A stretch of 64,000 bases of DNA, taken from NCBI GenBank assembly GCA_034440575.1, contig JAOTOL010000874.1, positions 1 to 64,000 on the forward strand. Direction: 5' to 3'. This DNA comes from Imbricaverruca yamaguchii (taxonomy: Eukaryota; Arthropoda; Thecostraca; Neoverrucidae). Positions within the stretch are counted from its first letter, which is position 1. Every line of letters begins with the position of its first letter. Positions 13,744 through 25,442 of the stretch are shown one piece after another. The notes beneath the pieces were generated by a model. The model did not search any database, had not been told where the DNA came from, and was given only the letters and a program-made list of their open reading frames with translations. The translations under genes and the position numbers were made by a program.

Positions 13744-16700
13744 CAGGTACTGGTGATAGGTACCGTCGGAGACATGAACCCAAGCGTGGCTGGTGTTATG
13801 AACAGGCATTGGTGGCAAATAGCGTCGGAGACCCTCCATTGAAGCGTGGCCTGTGTTATGAACAGGTATTTGTGGGAAATATCGTCGGAGACATGAACCG
13901 AAGGATGGCTAGTGTTATGGTCAGGTATTGGTACAAATAGCGTCGGAGACATGCACTGAAGCGTGGCCTGTGTTATGAACATGTATTGGTGGCAAATAAC
14001 GTCGGAGACATGAAACGAAGCGTGTCTGGTGTTATGAACATGTATTGGTGGCAAAGAACGTCGGTGACATGTACCGAAGCATGGCTGTGTTATGAACAGG
14101 TATTGGTGGCAAACAACGTCGAGACATGTACTGAAGCATAGCTAGTGTTTTGAACAGATATTGGTGGCAAAGAGCGTCGGAGACATGTACCGAAGCATGG
14201 CTAGTGTTATGAACAGGTATTGGTGGCAAATAACGTCGGAGACATGAACCGAAGCGTGGCTGGTGTTATGAACAGGTATTGGTGGCAAATAGCGTCGGAG
14301 ACCTGCATTGAAGCGTGGCCTGTGTTATGAACAGGTATTGGTGGCAAATAACGTCGGAGACATGAACCGAAGCATGGCTAGTGTCATGGGCAGGTATTGG
14401 TGGCAAAGACCGTCGGAGACATGAAACGAAGCGTGGCTGGTGTTATGGGCAGGTATTGGTACAAATAGCGTCGGAGACATGCACGGAAGCGTGTCTGTGT
14501 TATGAACAGGTATTGGTGGCAAATAACGTCGGAGACATGAAACGAAGCGTGGCTGGTGTTATGAACAGGTATTGGTGGTAAATAACGTCGGAGATAGGAA
14601 CCGAAGCATGGCTAGTGTTATGAACAGGTATTGGTGGCAAATAACGTCGGAGACCTGCACCCAAGCGTGGCTGGTGTTATGAACAGGTATTGGTGGCAAA
14701 TAGCGTCGGAGACCTGCACTGAAGCGTGGCCTGTGTTATGAACAGGTATTGGTGGCAAATAACGTCGGAGACATGAACCGAAGGATGGCTAGTGTTATGG
14801 TCAGGTATTGGTACAAATAGCGTCGGAGACATGCACTGAAGCGTGGCCTGTGTTATGAACAGGTATTGGTGGCAAATAACATCGGAGACCTGCACCCAAG
14901 CGTGGCTGGTGTTATGAACATGTATTGGTGGCAAATAACGTCGGAGACATGTACTGAAGCGTGGCCTGTGTTATGAACAGGTATTGGTGGCAAATAACGT
15001 CGGAGACATGAACCGAAGGATGGCTAGTGTTATGGTCAGGTATTGGTGGCAAATAGAGTCGGAGCCTCTGCACGGAATCGTGGCTGGTGTTATGAACATT
15101 GGCAAGTATTGTGTTATGAACAGGTATTGGTGGCAAATAACGTCGGAGACATGTACCGAAGCATGGCTAGTGTTATGAACCGGTATTGTTGGCAAATAAC
15201 GTCGGAGACATGTACCGAAGCATGGCTGATGCTATGAACAGGTATTGGTGGCAAACAACGTCGAGACATGTACTGAAGCATAGCTAGTGTTTTGAACAGA
15301 TATTGGTGGCAAAGAGCGTCGGAGACATGTACCGAAGCATGGCTAGTGTTATGAACAGGTATTGGTGGCAAATAGCGTCGGAGACCTGCATTGAAGCGTG
15401 GCCTGTGTTATGAACAGGTATTGGTGGCAAATAACGTCGGAGACCTGCACCCAAGCGTGGCTGGTGTTATGAACAGGTATTGGTGGCAAATAGCGTCGGA
15501 GACATGCACTGAAGCGTGGCCTGTGTTATGAACAGTTATTGGTGGCAAATGACGTCGGAGACATGAACCGAAGCATGGCTAGTGTTATGGGCAGGTATTG
15601 GTGGCAAGTAACGTCGGGGACATGAACCGAAGCATGGCTAGTGTTATGAACAGGTATTGGTGGCAAATAACGTCGGAGACATGTACCGAAGCGTGGCTGG
15701 TGTTATGAACAGGTATTGGTGGCAAATAGCGTCGGAGACCTGCATTGAAGCGTGGCCTGTGTTATGAACAGGTATTGGTGGCAAATAACGTCGGAGACAT
15801 GAACCGAAGGATGGCTAGTGTTATGGGCAGGTATTGGTGACAAATAGCGTCGGAGACATGCACTGAAGCGTGGCCTGTGTTATGAACAGGTATTGGTGGC
15901 AAATAACGTCGGAGACTTGCACCGAAGCGTGGCTGGTGTTATGAACAGGTATTGGTGGCAAATAGCGTCGGAGACCTGCACTGAAGCGTGGCCTGTGTTA
16001 TGAACAGGTATTGGTGGCAAATAACGTCGGAGACATGAACCGAAGGATGGCTAGTGTTATGGTCAGGTATTGGTGGCAGATAGAGTTGGACCTTCTGTAC
16101 CGAATCGTGGCTGGTGTTATGAGCAGGTACTGGTGATAGGTACCGTCGGAGACCTGCACCCAAGCGTGGCTGGTGTTATGAACATTGGCAAGTATTGGTG
16201 GCAAAGAACGTCGGAGACATGTACTGAAGCATGGCTAGTGTTATGAACAGGTATTGGTGGCAAATAACGTCGGAGACATGTACCGAAGCATGGCTAGTGT
16301 TATGAACAGGTATTGGTGGCAAATAACGTCGGAGACATGTACCGAAGCATGGCTGGTGTTATGAACAGGTATTGGTGGCAAATAACGTCGGAAGACATGC
16401 ACCGAAGCGTGGCCGGTGTTATGAACAGGTATTGGTGGCAAAGAACGTCGGAGACATTAACTGAAGCATAGCTAGTGTTTCGAACAGGTATTGGTGGCAA
16501 ATAGCGTCGGAGACATGTACCGAAGCGTGGCTGGTGTTATGAACAGGTATTGGTGGCAAATAGCGTCGGAGACCTGCATTGAAGCGTGGCCTGTGTTATG
16601 AACAGGTATTGGTGGCAAATAACGTCGGAGACATGAACCGAAGGATGGCTAGTGTTATGGGCAGGTATTGGTACAAATAGCGTCGGAGACATGCACTGAA

Positions 16701-18733
16701 GCGTGGCCTGTGTTATGAACAGGTATTGGTGGCAAATAACGTCGGAGACATGAACCGAAGCATGGCTAGTGTTATGAACAGGTATTGGTGGCAAATAACG
16801 TCGGAGACATGTACCGAAGCATGGCTAGTGTTATGAACAGGTATTGGTGGCAAATAGCGTCGGAGACCTGCATTGAAGCGTGGCCTGTGTTATGAACAGG
16901 TATTGGTGGCAAATAACGTCGGAGACATGAACCGAAGGATGGCTAGTGTTATGGGCAGGTATTGGTGACAAATAGCGTCGGAGACATGCACTGAAGCGTG
17001 GCCTGTGTTATGAACAGGTATTGGTGGCAAATAACATCGGAGACCTGCACCCAAGCGTAGCTGGTGTTATGAACATGCATTGGTGGCAAATAGCGTCGGA
17101 GACATGCACTGAAGCGTGGCCTGTGTTATGAACAGGTATTGGTGGCAAATAACGTCGGAGACATGAACCGAAGCATGGCTAGTGTTATGGGCAGGTATTG
17201 GTGGCAAATAACGTCGGAGACATGAACCGAAGCATGGCTAGTGTTATGAACAGGTATTGGTGGCAAATAACGTCGGAGACATGTACCGAAGCGTGGCTGG
17301 TGTTATGAACAGGTATTGGTGGCAAATAGCGTCGGAGACCTGCATTGAAGCGTGGCCTGTGTTATGAACAGGTATTGGTGGCAAATAACGTCGGAGACAT
17401 GAACCGAAGGATGGCTAGTGTTATGGTCAGGTATTGGTACAAATAGCGTCGGAGACATGCACTGAAGCGTGGCCTGTGTTATGAACAGGTATTGGTGGCA
17501 AATAACATCGGAGACCTGCACCGAAGCGTGGCTGGTGTTATGAACAGGTATTGGTGGCAAATAGCGTCGGAGACATGCACTGAAGCGTGGCCTGTGTTAT
17601 GAACAGGTATTGGTGGCAAATAACGTCGGAGACATGAACCGAAGGATGGCTAGTGTTATGGTCAGGTATTGGTGGCAGATAGAGTTGGACCTTCTGCACG
17701 GAATCATGGCTGGTGTTATGAGCAGGTACTGGTGATAGGTAGCGTCAGAGACCTGTAACCAAGCGTGGCTGGTGTTAGGAACATTGGCAAATATTGGTGG
17801 CAAAGAACGTCGGAGACATGAAACGAAGCGTGGCTGGTGTTATGAAGAGGTATTGGTGGTAAAGAACGTCGGAGACATGAACCGAAGCATGGCTAGTGTT
17901 ATGAACAGGTATTGGTGGCAAATAGCGTCGGAGACATGTACCGAAGCATGGCTGGTGTTATGAACAGGTATTGGTGGCAAATAACGTCGGAGACATGTAC
18001 CGAAGCGTGGCTGGTGTTATGAACAGGTATTGGTGGCAAATAACGTCGGAGACATGAACCGAAGCATAGCTAGTGTTTTGAACAGGTATTGGTGGCAAAT
18101 AACGTCGGAGACATGTACCGAAGCGTGGCTGGTGTTATGAACAGGTATTGGTGGCAAATAGCGTCGGAGACCTGCATTGAAGCGTGGCCTGTGTTATGAA
18201 CAGGTATTGGTGGCAAATAACGTCGGAGACATGAACCGAAGGATGGCTAGTGTTATGGTCAGGTATTGGTACAAATAGCGTCGGAGACATGCACTGAAGC
18301 GTGGCCTGTGTTATGAACAGGTATTGGTGGCAAATAACTTCGGAGACATGAACCGAAGGATGGCTAGTGTTATGGGCAGGTATTGGTGGCAGATAGCGTC
18401 GGACTTTCTGCATCGAATCATGGCTGGTGTTATGAACATTGGCAAGTATTGTTGGCAAATAACGTCGGATACATGCACCGAAGCATGGCTGGTGTTATCA
18501 ACAGGAATTGGTGGCAAATTACGTCGGAGACATGAAACGAAGCGTGGCTGGTTTTATGAACAGTTATTGGTGGCAATGAACGTCGGAGACATGTACTGAA
18601 GCATAGCTAATGTTATGGGCAGGTATTGGTTGCAAATAACGTCGGAGACATGAACCGAAGCGTGGCTGGTGTTATGTGCAGTCTTGGTAGCAAATAGCGT
18701 CAGCGACCAGCACCGATTCATGACTGGTGTTAC
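13744..18733. repeat. Main 59-bp satellite array (right part)
   Basis: This continues the same satellite after the LINE insertion, for about 85 further monomers. The first bases resume the 60-bp GGACCTTCTG-type unit within a few bases of where the LINE broke it, so both parts were one array. The last monomers (18,600-18,733) carry more substitutions than internal ones, as expected at an array edge where homogenisation is weaker. The array stops after TGACTGGTGTTAC at 18,721-18,733 and gives way to unrelated AT-rich DNA. Confidence 0.96.
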
Positions 18734-19440
18734 TTTTAAGGACAAAGCACACGGAGAGGCTATGAACATTTAACATGTCAAGAGCAGCATCCATTTAGCA
18801 CATTAAAAAAAATTCTCTCTAGAAATTCCTCTTTTGTCACTGCTAATTTCTCCGATAACAAACAGCTGTCGGAAACTGGTATGATCCCTGCCATCGTGAA
18901 TTTGTGGAAAATGTTTTCATTCCATCCGGTCCTCGTCTGTATCTACAACGCAGCTTTTTCTACCACTTTGCAGTCTTTGAGTCAAGTGATTATTGTGTTA
19001 TCTGTATCGTTCATGCTCCCAGTCACATACGGAACTTGGTTTAATCCAGGTCAGCATTGACATTTTCTCTCCGAACTCCCTGATATAGTGCGAGGCGCAC
19101 GAACGATTGCGGGTTAGTGGGCAAGCGACTAAAAGCATGCGAGCAAAATAAAAAATTAACTTTATTTAACGATTCCAAGTACAATATAAAGTAAGTCACG
19201 AGGGGAAGAATTGAGAATATGGAATTGAATTAGGTTTATTTTGTTGTGTCCACCCAGCCCTGGATAATAGCAATCAGCTGCTGGCGTGGGATTTGGCTAC
19301 ATATGTGGCGCTCTAGGCGAGTATGATGAATATCAATTCGTTTACATCTACGAGCGCCAAACTGACCAATTAGAGTGCAGCATTCTTGTGAAGATAGCAA
19401 GAGTACTTATGTCGAACGCTTAGCGTAACTGTGAGTCAGT
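18734..19440. other. Right flank of the satellite, no gene seen
   Basis: AT-rich, apparently single-copy sequence. I see no open frame of note, no RNA gene and no repeat with a partner elsewhere in the window. Confidence 0.5.
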
Positions 19441-19539
19441 TGGGTGGTTCATGGAGGAAGAGCCGTGAACGTAAGCCGTAAAGGGTTGTTATCGGGACGC
19501 TGCGTGGTACCCAGGTGCCTATATATTGTGCACGGCGAT

Positions 19540-19690
19540 TTTCTCATCCCTAAAATTGTGTGTTGTTTCGTGCCGGAATGCAGCCACCAGTCTGGCACGG
19601 CATCCTGTAATTTTTTTTTTTCAGATTCCCAAAAAAATCCCAGATCGCCAATACATGGAGTTGGGCAATGGGAATTTTTCAAGGTCATTG
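19540..19690 (+). pseudogene. Possible THAP zinc-finger remnant
   Basis: A plus-strand frame reads IVCCFVPECSHQSGTASCNF, which resembles the start of a THAP domain (C-x2-4-C followed by a Ser/His/Gly-rich turn). A run of T residues at 19,609-19,621 follows. The next conserved THAP segment, a phenylalanine or isoleucine then PKK-x-P-x-R, is seen only in the next frame as FQIPKKIPDR. A slip in the T run would explain the break. The distal C-x2-H pair and the AVPTIF segment are not found, so this is at best a fragment, either of a THAP-type transposase or of a host gene exon. The T run followed by CAG also looks like a 3' splice site, which is an alternative reading of the same bases. Confidence 0.33.
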
Positions 19691-19759
19691 TTGTTTACGC
19701 TTCGGGCCGCTTCGGAGGTTAGTCACCTGGCGTTATTGTTCAACCTGGCTAGATAGGCC

Positions 19760-20750
19760 TTGGTGTCCACCTATCTCATTGTAATCGTACACGTGCTTGC
19801 TATTCGATCTGCTAATGCTATGCACATGGAATTCAGTTAAGATGGGTACTTTTTGTGTGACCTTTAGTATTAGATGTCTTGCATGTCGTGACCTCTTTGA
19901 CCTAGAAACAAAAATAAATATAATATGGTAACCAGGAGAATGCCATATTGTGATTGTTGTTCACATAAACCAACAATTCTTAAAGATAGCAGAGCGCACA
20001 ACTAATTCACCTCGGTGAATTGATCCTGGGATAAAGCAGTATGAAAGATGAAGCCGACAACTAAAACCAACATAAATATATCCATTGTGGCCAGGTGCTC
20101 CCCCACAGGCACATACTGGTTGGCGAAATCGAAGTTAGTGTCTCTCAACAGCAGATATAGCTCGGGACCAAACCACAAAAAGCAGCGGTACCCAAGCTCT
20201 TCCTTCCCCCTCGGGGCCGGAGCGGTCCACCCTGACCCTGACCTCCGTTCTGCTACCGTCTTGTCCAAAAGATCTATGAAAGTTTGATAATTTACTACCG
20301 ATGGCCAGTGCTACAGTACTACTGGTAGAAACAAGCCGTTGATTTCCGACGTGTGGCAAGTTCGGAATGTGTTTCTGCGGTGGGAAAATCCACTCGGTAC
20401 AGTCTCTGGCAGCGTGTCGTGATCGCGATGTAACCGAACGTGCTCAGGGAATTCCACAAACACACCTGTCGACTTGAAAGCAAACCACAAATCGCCTTGA
20501 AAGCAAATCCCCTGCAAGCAAATGGTAGCCCTCGGGCAGCTCTCTGGAATCTTTTGGCAGCACCTGTGACAGATGTAGCAATGTAACATCACTTTTTGCA
20601 GCTGCAATGCCAATTCCCATACGTTCCACCTTTTGGAGGTAAGAGATGGGAACACGGAGCTTCATCCGCGCATTCACAGAAACATAAAATTATAGAACAA
20701 ATCATAGAATTGAAACGCATGGAGACGCGAATAGGAATGTACATATGTAT
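19760..20750. other. Unique sequence with unassigned minus-strand frames
   Basis: Minus-strand open frames at 20,002-20,268, 20,311-20,655 and 20,444-20,677 show no family I recognise. The first contains a hydrophobic stretch (IFMLVLVVGFIFHTAL). They have no shared frame, clear start context or splice pattern that would join them, so I do not call a gene. Confidence 0.4.
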
Positions 20751-20752
20751 AA

Positions 20753-20755
<3 letters not shown>

Positions 20756-20786
<31 letters not shown>
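20756..20786. repeat. (TA)n microsatellite
   Basis: An uninterrupted run of alternating TA, about 15 units, followed by a short TGTGTG tail. Confidence 0.95.
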
Positions 20787-20794
<8 letters not shown>

Positions 20795-21093
20795 TGAAGT
20801 ACTTGTGTCATAATATGATCTCTGTCGCATGAAATAAGTGTTGTACATCGTTATAATGATTTGTGAATTGCATACTTTTTGATGACCCCCATGAGTGTAG
20901 CCACGGTTTCGAAATTGTTCGGAGAGGGACAAATCAGAGGTGCGGTGGGCTTGGACATTAGAAGTCTCTTCCCAAAAAAACTTGGATTTTAACAGCTTCA
21001 TTTTCAATATTTGGTTTTCAGATTTCCCCTTCACCAACGCAAGAAGACATAATCCGTCGTCGGTATCTACTACGACGGCATAGCTTGTCTTCT

Positions 21094-21301
21094 GAGCAGG
21101 TATTGGTGGCAGATAGCGTAGGACCTTCTGCACCGAATCATGGCTGGTGCTATGGGCAGGTACTGGTGACGAATAGCGTCGGACCTTCTACACCGAAGCA
21201 TGGCTGGTGTTATGGGCAGGTATTGGTGGCGAATAGCGTCGGACCTTATACACCGAAGCATGGTTGGTGCTATGAGCAACTATTGGTGACAAATAACGTA
21301 C
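21094..21301. repeat. Isolated outpost of the satellite, 60-bp monomers
   Basis: About 3.5 monomers related to the main satellite lie 2.4 kb beyond its end. Every complete unit is 60 bp and carries GGACCTTCT, the signature of the minority variant in the main array. The period is a multiple of three, so both strands stay open. The plus frame (21,085-21,432) shows a 20-residue repeat with GQVLVANSVGPSTPKHGWCY and runs on into flanking DNA. I read the frame as a consequence of repeat length, not as a gene. Confidence 0.9.
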
Positions 21302-21439
21302 GAGACCAATACCGTTTTTCGTTACCCGCCGAAAAACTCGAGGAAACTGGTAAAACTGGGGCTGATGAAGCATACATAGCAGCTCTAAATAAACACACCC
21401 GGAGCTCTAAGCAACCGCAACGGAGGCCCTGACAACACA

Positions 21440-22190
21440 CCGGGGCGGGGCCATGAGACCATATGTGGCCTCAAAAAACAGGCTGGGTCCCCCAAAAAGT
21501 GACATGATCTTGAAAAATGAAGAAAAAGACTGAGCACTAAATAAACTCATGCGTCTTCGCAAACGCGCCGGAGCCTCAAAAATACCGCCGTTGCACAAAA
21601 ACTGACAAAACTCTTTAAAAAATGAGTTGAGTCTAAAAATATGCTAACCAGTAACAAAAAATAGCCTAGAGCCAGAAAATACAACCGTGCGCTAAGAAAA
21701 ACTAAACGGGTCCGAACAATGACACCATGCTAGGGCCCCAGCTCCATAGCCAATCCAGGGGTGTATTTAACCAAAGAGATTAGGCACATCAAAGCTCAAC
21801 GTGAATTCGGATATCTTATCCACCGGAAAAAGTAGGAAGAAAATAACTAATCATGAAATTGAATTAATCGAATATGCCCATCGAATTTCCATACGAACCA
21901 TTCCACACGTCGAATATGGCACCAGATTATCATGTGGCAGGAATTAGTAAAACGTATGAGGCCTAGCTGAAACCGGAGTATCGCAAGAAGTGTGGCGAAT
22001 GCGCCGAATGCGTAAGGCGGGTGCACACATTTACGAATGTTTGCGTTTTTGCGACCGGACAAAATTAACCGGAATGCTTGGAATTATAAAATATTACATT
22101 TTTAATTGGTTTGCACACGTGCAATTTCAGCAGTTTAATTGATGTCACATATCACGGGATACCAAAATAAATAAAAACTATTCGAACAGG
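21440..22190. other. No feature recognised
   Basis: A-rich sequence, no convincing open frame, RNA gene or internal repeat. Confidence 0.4.
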
Positions 22191-22195
22191 ATAGG

Positions 22196-22312
22196 GGAGC
22201 CAGGGTAGAAAACCGGTGGCTCAGAAACGATGGAGGGAAATTAGGCGCCCGTTCACATGTCAATTAAATTTGTCACTAATTATTTTGTTCAATAAATAAG
22301 AATGAGCCCATT
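22196..22312 (+). repeat. Dispersed repeat, copy 1
   Basis: This segment contains GGTGGCTCAGAAACGATGG and an AT-rich continuation. The same order appears inverted at 56,985-57,110, where the matching core is GGTGACTCAGAAACGATGG. The similarity extends over roughly 110 bp with gaps. The class is unknown, but a decayed MITE or SINE body is plausible. Confidence 0.55.
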
Positions 22313-22407
22313 TGGGAGAACAGTGGTCGGAATCTGGTGACTTCATGAGTGGGGGCAGATGGGCCTCTCCAAATCTGTTTGCCCCCTCCCTTCCCCTTAG
22401 CTCCAAT

Positions 22408-22640
22408 CCTAGGTACGCCACTGACTTATACTGGCCTTTCCCATGCTTTCCTGTTTTACGAGGACTCATTTCGATGCAACGACAACCAGGGGCAGATAAA
22501 GGGTGTGGCACTGGGGTCATGTGTCCGCCTCCGCACATGGAAGGTGGTGTCCCTCCGGCCGGAAAAACGCCCTTCTTAAACACAAATGGTTTTCGGGCAA
22601 CTTTGGTCGTCAAAGAGGTCATCTGATGCCATCAAACAAC
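22408..22640. mobile_element. Decayed ends of non-autonomous DNA transposons (tentative)
   Basis: CCTAGGTACGCCACTG at 22,408-22,423, read on the minus strand as CAGTGGCGTACCTAGG, has the look of a terminal inverted repeat common to many animal MITEs. A second CAGGGGCAGATAAAGGG motif on the plus strand at about 22,488 resembles the CAGGGGCGGATC end seen at 49.49 kb. No paired end or target-site duplication was found for either, so the boundaries are uncertain. Confidence 0.35.
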
Positions 22641-22899
22641 TTCAGGTGACACCGATGTGACACCCATGTGCCACCTATACCTCTATCCAGGGGTATGTTT
22701 TATATACATTTTAGGGGCTTAATGCAGGTCCCTCAATTTGGTCTTTGCCCCCCAAATAATTTCTGCGTTCAACATGGGACCCTATCGATTGTGCCCCAAT
22801 CCATTTGGGGCTGCTGGTTGCCTTCATGTATTCCCCTCCCTATTCATTTTAGGAAATCAACACCCGTGCCCCTATCTATCAAGTAGTTTTCAGGACATA

Positions 22900-24140
22900 C
22901 CGGACCGTCAACACGTCAGCAATTTTCCCCAGATGACACCCGAATCGCCTCCACGACGCTCCACGAACGCCGGCGTCGGCCGCCGCCACAGCAGCGAAAG
23001 CCGACCCGCCCCGCCCGGGGCAGTCTCCGCTGCGCCCGTCTCCACCCGGCTGACAAACCGCCTCGGGCGTCGCCAGCTGGCTAATCGCCTCAGGCGCTGT
23101 CAGTCGGCTGATCCGCGACGACCGGCCGGCCGGCTGCCGAACGCGCCAATTAGCATCGCGTGGAAGCACGCGCTTCCGTGCTGTCAGTGGGCGCACGACA
23201 CTTCCGCGCCGGGGAAACTCGGCTGGGCCGCGCGCATGTGCGCCGACCTCGCCGACGGAGGTGCACCATGATGCACCCAGCTAGAGGTGGGGAGTGCGAG
23301 GGCCGAAGCCTGGTCGGAAATCCCGCTGAGTACCGGCGGCCTAAAAGACCGCTTTCTGGGATGCATGCTGTGGTGTTTTGCGGACTGGGAATGGAATATT
23401 AGAGGAAACACAAGATCATCGATATAAATGTTGGGATCACTAAGTATGATTATTATCGCCAGCGGTGGATGCAGGAGGGGGAGGGGCTGGGCGCATGCAC
23501 CCATCACCATGGAAAACTGACGCGCCCCCTGATCGGGAAATCCAATGCTTGAAAATGTCACAGGCCCACCAAACTTTTCTCGTCCTGCTGACATTCCTCC
23601 AATGCGAACGATCCACGGCGATTTCCCCTCCGGGAAAATGGCGTCGCCTGAAAGTCGTCCGCTACACTTTTATTGTCGTTCCTACTCCTGCCCAGGATCC
23701 GCCGGTACGCGTGTGAAGAGTCAGCATGGCAGGCACCGAAGCCCTGCCGTCTCGAGTTGTCTCAGCAGCAAAGTGGCGCGGAAAAGTACACAACGCAGCA
23801 ACGCTTGAAGAAAACCGCCTTGTTTTAAGCCACCAAAGCGAGTTGCGCCTGGCCGCCTGCAGTGCTGGAGGACTGAAGAGCGCGTGCCGCCCTCCCCCCC
23901 CAACAGGCTGGACGTGGATGGCGACAGTTCTGGAAGAGTCGCGGCCGAGCTGGGGGTGGCCGACGCGATCGTGCCAGCGAGCAGATCTGCCTCGGCGAGG
24001 TCCGCACAAAGCAATTACCCGAGGCGTCGGGACGAATCAGAGACGCGCGTCTGCCGACGAATGGGATCTCTTCCAGCCGGGAGAGTTCACTCCGACCCCG
24101 AGGGGAGGCACTGTAAGCCACAGCGCAGACGGAGTACAAA
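22900..24140. other. Two GC- and CpG-rich patches
   Basis: The sequence at about 22,920-23,330 and 23,700-24,140 is GC-rich with many CpG dinucleotides. Long open frames occur on both strands (for example 22,738-23,271 plus and 23,662-24,009 minus), as expected from low stop-codon density in GC-rich DNA. None shows a recognisable domain. The patches could be CpG-rich promoters or GC-rich repeats; I cannot tell which. Confidence 0.35.
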
Positions 24141-24189
24141 GGTTCTGCGGTCGCGGCCGACGTCCGCGACTGGAATGCAGACTAATGTT

Positions 24190-24560
24190 AATGTGCTCGA
24201 CTCGAGTTGAATTGAAAATCGACTCATGAATCAATCGTTTTTATTTAATGTTTATTTTAATTTTTACTCGTCATTTAATGTTTAAATGACGAGTCATTTA
24301 ATGTTTAAATGACGAGTCGCGAGTTGAATCGATTCTTTTCCAAAAATATATGTTGAGTCGTGAGTTGAATTACATCTTTCTAAAAAATGAGTCGAATGAG
24401 TGCACACTGAATCATATGGCTCGTGAGTCTGATGCCATTGAGTCGGGTCTGAATCGATCCAAATTTCTGTCAGTCCGTTTGAGTCGTGAGTCGAATCAGA
24501 TCTCAAGATCTATGAGTCACATGTGAGTCGACTAAAAAAAATTGAGTCGAGCACAAGTCT
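24190..24560. repeat. GAGTCG-rich degenerate repeat with hairpins
   Basis: GAGTCG or GAGTTG recurs about a dozen times at irregular spacing, often as GAGTCGTGAGTTGAAT or GAGTCGAATC. At its left end, 24,266-24,294 is a perfect 13-bp stem (ACTCGTCATTTAA) with a 3-nt TGT loop, and most of the hairpin is repeated directly at 24,295-24,319. Confidence 0.7.
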
Positions 24561-25062
24561 GATGGAATGATCATCACGCATGAGGAAAACACATAGGAAA
24601 TCCACAACCCCTAACAAAACTGCACGGATCCGCTTCCTGTGACGAACCGAGACCACTAGCTGTTGAAGCGAGTTGGCGGGCTGGGGAAAGTCACCACAAC
24701 TGAAGAATTTAGTCGAATTGCTGGGAAGAAATCACAGATCTCGTAGTGATATGTCCAGAAGAAAATCGTCGATCGGGAGGAAGAGAGTTTTGGAGTGGGC
24801 ACGGAACTGATCGCCGCCAGCACTGCGAAGTTGATTGGGGGAAGGGCAAAAATTGTCGATGGCCAAAATTGCTCGAAAGCCATTCATTATTTAGTATAGG
24901 CCACGTAGGCCCGATGGTTGAGCTTAGGTCTGATTGGAAGGTGGGGTGGGAGACGGTGGGGTGGGGATTGAGGGAGCCAGTGGCACACTCAGCCAGAAGC
25001 GCAGCCAGCGTGTTTCTAAAGGAAAGGCACACATTTGTAAAGGGGTTCTCAGCTTCACAAGG

Positions 25063-25231
25063 CAGGTTGGTTCGTCGGATATTGGTTTTGCGACACATCA
25101 ACCCTTGAGTCATGCAGCGTCGCCAATCTCTCACGCCGATTGGTCGCGGGCGAAGAGTAGCGACAGGTGAGACTCGAACCCACAACCTTTGATTGTGAGA
25201 CGAGCAACTTACCCCTAGACCACTCGTCTCC
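25063..25231 (-). mobile_element. tRNA-derived SINE with 11-bp target-site duplication
   Basis: On the minus strand the element opens with a tRNA-like head containing GTGGTCTAGGGGTAAG (A-box region), an anticodon-loop equivalent CTCACAA, and GGTTCGAGTCTC (B box). It then has a body with CGACCAATCGGCGTGAGAG and ends with AACCAACC-type sequence. It is flanked by the perfect direct repeat GCTTCACAAGG at 25,052-25,062 and 25,232-25,242. The loop recalls tRNA-Val(CAC), but the acceptor stem is not conserved, so the parent tRNA is tentative. Confidence 0.88.
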
Positions 25232-25407
25232 GCTTCACAAGGTCTGTTCCTGGAGTGGTCGCCTCCCACGAGGATCTCAGAAGATGTGGCACCAGCCACA
25301 TCCTCTGAGACAAATTTTCGCCGGTTGGCCGATAACGAATTCAGACGAATGCAGCCGGAATATCGAAGTTTATTTTGATATTATGCAAATGTGTCGCGCC
25401 AGGCTCT

Positions 25408-25431
25408 CATGACGTCACAGATGACGTCATG
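25408..25431. promoter_or_regulatory. Palindromic double CRE
   Basis: CATGACGTCA, a 4-nt spacer CAGA, then the exact reverse complement TGACGTCATG. Each arm holds a full consensus cAMP-response element (TGACGTCA). No gene start is recognised beside it, so a regulatory role is only possible. Confidence 0.45.
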
Positions 25432-25442
25432 AAGTTGACCCC

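Noticed and set aside
1..18733. Regular repeats that might suggest a CRISPR array
   Set aside because: There are no unique spacers; the whole 59 bp repeats, and the window is eukaryotic.
700..18769. Dozens of 60-170 residue open frames on both strands with motifs such as HQYLFIT and MPPIPVHNTSHA
   Set aside because: They are translations of the 59-bp satellite in rotating frames; stop codons are rare in the monomer, and no frame is kept for more than a few units.
20311..20677. LPEGYHLL on the minus strand, similar to a motif in Harbinger/DDE_4 transposases
   Set aside because: Only one short motif matches; no catalytic residues or neighbouring motifs follow in any frame.
22738..23271. 177-residue plus-strand frame
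   Set aside because: It lies in GC-rich DNA with equally long frames on the other strand and has no recognisable domain.
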